Shown here: positions 5,068 to 6,962 of the stretch, piece by piece
Layout of the letters: every line of letters starts with the position of its first letter
How positions within the stretch are numbered: position 1 is the stretch's first letter
Source of the DNA: Nitrospira sp.
GTDB taxonomy: Bacteria > Nitrospirota > Nitrospiria > Nitrospirales > Nitrospiraceae
Assembly (NCBI GenBank): GCA_025361385.1
Contig: JANYAJ010000293.1
Span: 1-6,962 of the forward strand
DNA length: 6,962 nucleotides
Reading direction: 5' to 3'
Made by a program: the position numbers and the translations under genes
The notes under the pieces: generated by a model
The model's input: only the letters and a program-made list of their open reading frames with translations
Told to the model about the DNA's origin: nothing
Databases searched by the model: none

Positions 5068-6962
5068 ATGCAAATCACTTTCGGGCTGCGGTTGGATGGC
5101 GAGCACGGATGGCGACCAGCCAATCGGTTGGGAATGCCGGTGTTTGGCCCCCTCGGATTGCTGAACCTGCTTGAGATGCGGCTCGGCTTGCTGCGAGCGG
5201 AATGCACGCAGGCGCAACGAGTGACGCAGTATCGCGAATGTCTCAAGCGCTGTGACACGCCGGATCGTTTCTACCATGCCTCGTTCGGGATCGATCCGAT
5301 CGGAGCGTCCGCTTCACTCTTGTCGTGGCGGGACGACTGGTATCTGCACGGCTGGAACGGTGATTTCCCTTCCGGGGCGGGCGTTCGGATCATCGACATG
5401 GCGGCCGTTGAGCGCATCGCCAGCAATCTCCTGTTTCCGTCGATTGGGGAACGATTGGTCCAAGTGGCTGAGTCCCTTTCGCGACAGCTGTCCAAGATCG
5501 AGAGCATCGAGTTGGTCGACCCGATGGAGGCATTTCCGAAACGCTGGCGGGACGTGCTCGCGAAGCTGCCGGTGCGATCGGTTCGAACGTATGGGCCTTC
5601 GGCAGACGAGAGGACCGTACTGGGACAGCTCCAGATCGCGCTCAAGTCCGCTCATGAAGGCAAGAGGCCCAACGGAAAGATCGCCTGGTCGGACGATGGC
5701 AGCCTCCGCGTCGTCCGCGCGGAGACCTGTCTGGTCGCGGCGCGCTGGGTGGCCCAGACGTTGACCTCGCGGCAAGAAGAGGTCGCGATTGTCGCTGGGC
5801 AGGCCCGCTCGTTACTCGACGCGACGCTCGATGCCGGCGATATCGCCAGGCAGGGATTCCAGGATTCAAGTCCGTTGGTACCCGCCCTTCAGGTCTTTCC
5901 GCTTGCACTCGCCACGGTGTGGGAGCCGCTCGATATCTATGCACTCCTTCAGTTTCTCTCCCACCCGATAAGCCCATTACCCGGCTATGCCAGCCGGCGC
6001 CTGGCCGAGGTGATCGCGGACTGTCCAGGAATCGGTGGCCCGCGTTGGCGCGAAGCCATCGAAGAGATCGAAACGCTTTATCCGGAGCGTGCTGCCGATC
6101 TTCGCACCGCCGTGGCGTTCTGGGTTGAGCATCCCCGGTACAGCCCCGCTCACGGTGCTCCGCTCACGGTGCTCCTCGAAAGAACCCGTGGGGTCCGCGA
6201 CTATTTTGCCGCCAGGTTTTCCGATCAGGACCCCATTCGACGCGCGGCCAGCGCGACGGGCTACGCACAGGCCATCGCGGTGTCTGCGGCGCTCGAGGCA
6301 TTGGCTGCCCAAGGGGAATCCTCGATCGCACCCGTGGAGCTTGAGGCGCTGGTCTCCCACTGTACGGCCCGCGGTGCGCCGAACTTCGCGATGCATGCTC
6401 AGGTCGGGTGTGTGCCTTCAGTATCCGACCCTGGGGCCTTGGTAGAGCCCTTCGATCGGGTGATCTGGTGGCAGATGGGAGCTCCGTCGCTGCCCGGTCA
6501 CTATCCCTGGAGCCGAAGCGAGCGTGACACGCTCGCACGAGCCGGCGCGGAACTCCCGCATCTCGACGAGGTGCTGGCGCAACGAGGCCAGGATTGGCTT
6601 CGACCCATCCTGAACGCGCGGAAGCAGCTCGTTCTCGTCCTTCCTCCTCCGGGTGAGGAGATCCACCCGCTCTGGCAGGAAATCCAGTGGTGTGTGGATG
6701 GCCTGCGCCCGGAAACGCTGGACGATCTGGTGACTGGTCGTGCCGGAGAAGATCTTCCGGAAGTTGCACATGCGCCGCTCCCACGACGCAGGCGGTGGTG
6801 GACCCTGCCACCCGAGGTCACGATATCGCGTCGCCCACACGAATCCTATTCCAGCCTCAATACGTTTCTGAATGCGCCCTATCAGTGGGTCTTAAAATAC
6901 CCTGCGCGGCTGAACCCGTCCAACCTTCTGGCGGTGGCCGATGAGAACCGCCTCTACGGCAA
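5068..6962 (+). CDS. AddB/RexB-like PD-(D/E)XK nuclease family protein, 3'-truncated by the window edge
   Basis: One uninterrupted frame of 631 codons plus two bases, open to the edge. Residues 22-40 (GMPVFGPLGLLNLLEMRLG) and the stretch 'VAIVAGQARSLLDATL' to 'WEPLDIYALLQFLSHPISPL' (about 243-310) look like the inactivated UvrD-type helicase core of AddB/RexB proteins. IWWQMG (about 465-470) and PWSRSER (480-486) are typical late-helicase motifs. From residue 593, SYSSLNTFLNAPYQWVLKY begins the PD-(D/E)XK nuclease domain, whose catalytic motifs lie beyond the window. No Walker A motif is visible. AddB partners with the AddA helicase-nuclease to process DNA ends; diverged pairs occur in accessory regions and may act in defence or repair. 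The Cys usually in the F-x-x-CPF segment, a 4Fe-4S ligand in AddB, is Ala here, hinting at no cluster. A UvrD-like helicase gene is expected next. Confidence 0.75.
   Translation, partial: MQITFGLRLDGEHGWRPANRLGMPVFGPLGLLNLLEMRLGLLRAECTQAQRVTQYRECLKRCDTPDRFYHASFGIDPIGASASLLSWRDDWYLHGWNGDFPSGAGVRIIDMAAVERIASNLLFPSIGERLVQVAESLSRQLSKIESIELVDPMEAFPKRWRDVLAKLPVRSVRTYGPSADERTVLGQLQIALKSAHEGKRPNGKIAWSDDGSLRVVRAETCLVAARWVAQTLTSRQEEVAIVAGQARSLLDATLDAGDIARQGFQDSSPLVPALQVFPLALATVWEPLDIYALLQFLSHPISPLPGYASRRLAEVIADCPGIGGPRWREAIEEIETLYPERAADLRTAVAFWVEHPRYSPAHGAPLTVLLERTRGVRDYFAARFSDQDPIRRAASATGYAQAIAVSAALEALAAQGESSIAPVELEALVSHCTARGAPNFAMHAQVGCVPSVSDPGALVEPFDRVIWWQMGAPSLPGHYPWSRSERDTLARAGAELPHLDEVLAQRGQDWLRPILNARKQLVLVLPPPGEEIHPLWQEIQWCVDGLRPETLDDLVTGRAGEDLPEVAHAPLPRRRRWWTLPPEVTISRRPHESYSSLNTFLNAPYQWVLKYPARLNPSNLLAVADENRLYG
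6146..6173 (+). repeat. 14-base perfect tandem duplication within the AddB-like gene
   Basis: CCGCTCACGGTGCT occurs twice without a gap (6146-6159 and 6160-6173). Fourteen is not a multiple of three, yet the reading frame on both sides is the same and looks protein-like (SPAHGAPLTVLLERTRG), so it does not break the gene as read here. Confidence 0.9.

Noticed and set aside
4458..6840. Several minus-strand and alternate plus-strand frames of 60-215 codons between 4458 and 6840
   Set aside because: They lie opposite or across the two recognised plus-strand genes, are rich in Arg/Ser/Pro as high-GC shadow frames are, and show no domain features.
1..6962. CRISPR array, tRNA or rRNA
   Set aside because: No regularly spaced direct repeats, cloverleaf or conserved ribosomal RNA stretches were seen on either strand.

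Overview
The window looks like part of a bacterial antiviral defence island, most likely from a GC-rich proteobacterium. No housekeeping gene or rRNA/tRNA fixes the taxon, so that guess rests on composition and gene style only. All genes are on the + strand, and both ends are cut inside a gene.

Region 1 (1-3146) is a tight cassette of five genes. In order they are: the 3' end of a QueC-like gene (7-cyano-7-deazaguanine synthase family, with a four-Cys zinc site); a small TIR-like protein whose N-terminus is a Gly/Ser tail; a second small TIR-like protein; a stand-alone SLOG (LOG/TRPM-like Rossmann) protein; and an alpha/beta hydrolase fused to a C-terminal TPR-like domain of the TRAFs-binding/TPR-S kind. 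Spacings are 2, 89 and 8 bases, then a 10-base overlap. The two TIR proteins resemble the ThsB class of Thoeris, in which a TIR makes a nucleotide signal from NAD that a SLOG or similar sensor detects to switch on a killing effector. Here the sensor (SLOG and/or TPR-S) and effector (a serine hydrolase, perhaps a lipase) would be an unusual pairing, and the QueC-like gene adds a possible protein-modification step on the glycine tail of the first TIR. This is the main candidate for an undescribed system.

Region 2 (3147-3436) has no convincing gene. It holds a 212-base element with 23-base near-perfect terminal inverted repeats, flanked by TTA on both sides, which resembles a MITE. Base composition changes across it: the cassette is near 45-50 % GC in hand-counted samples, and the DNA to the right is 60 % or more.

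Region 3 (3437-4999) encodes a 520-residue protein with a DUF6882-like N-terminus, pentapeptide repeats and a C-terminal TIR domain. It is the third TIR gene in the window.

Region 4 (5068-6962) is one open frame of 631 codons running off the right edge. It is an AddB/RexB-like protein with a UvrD-like degenerate region and the start of a PD-(D/E)XK nuclease domain, the kind normally encoded beside a UvrD-type helicase.
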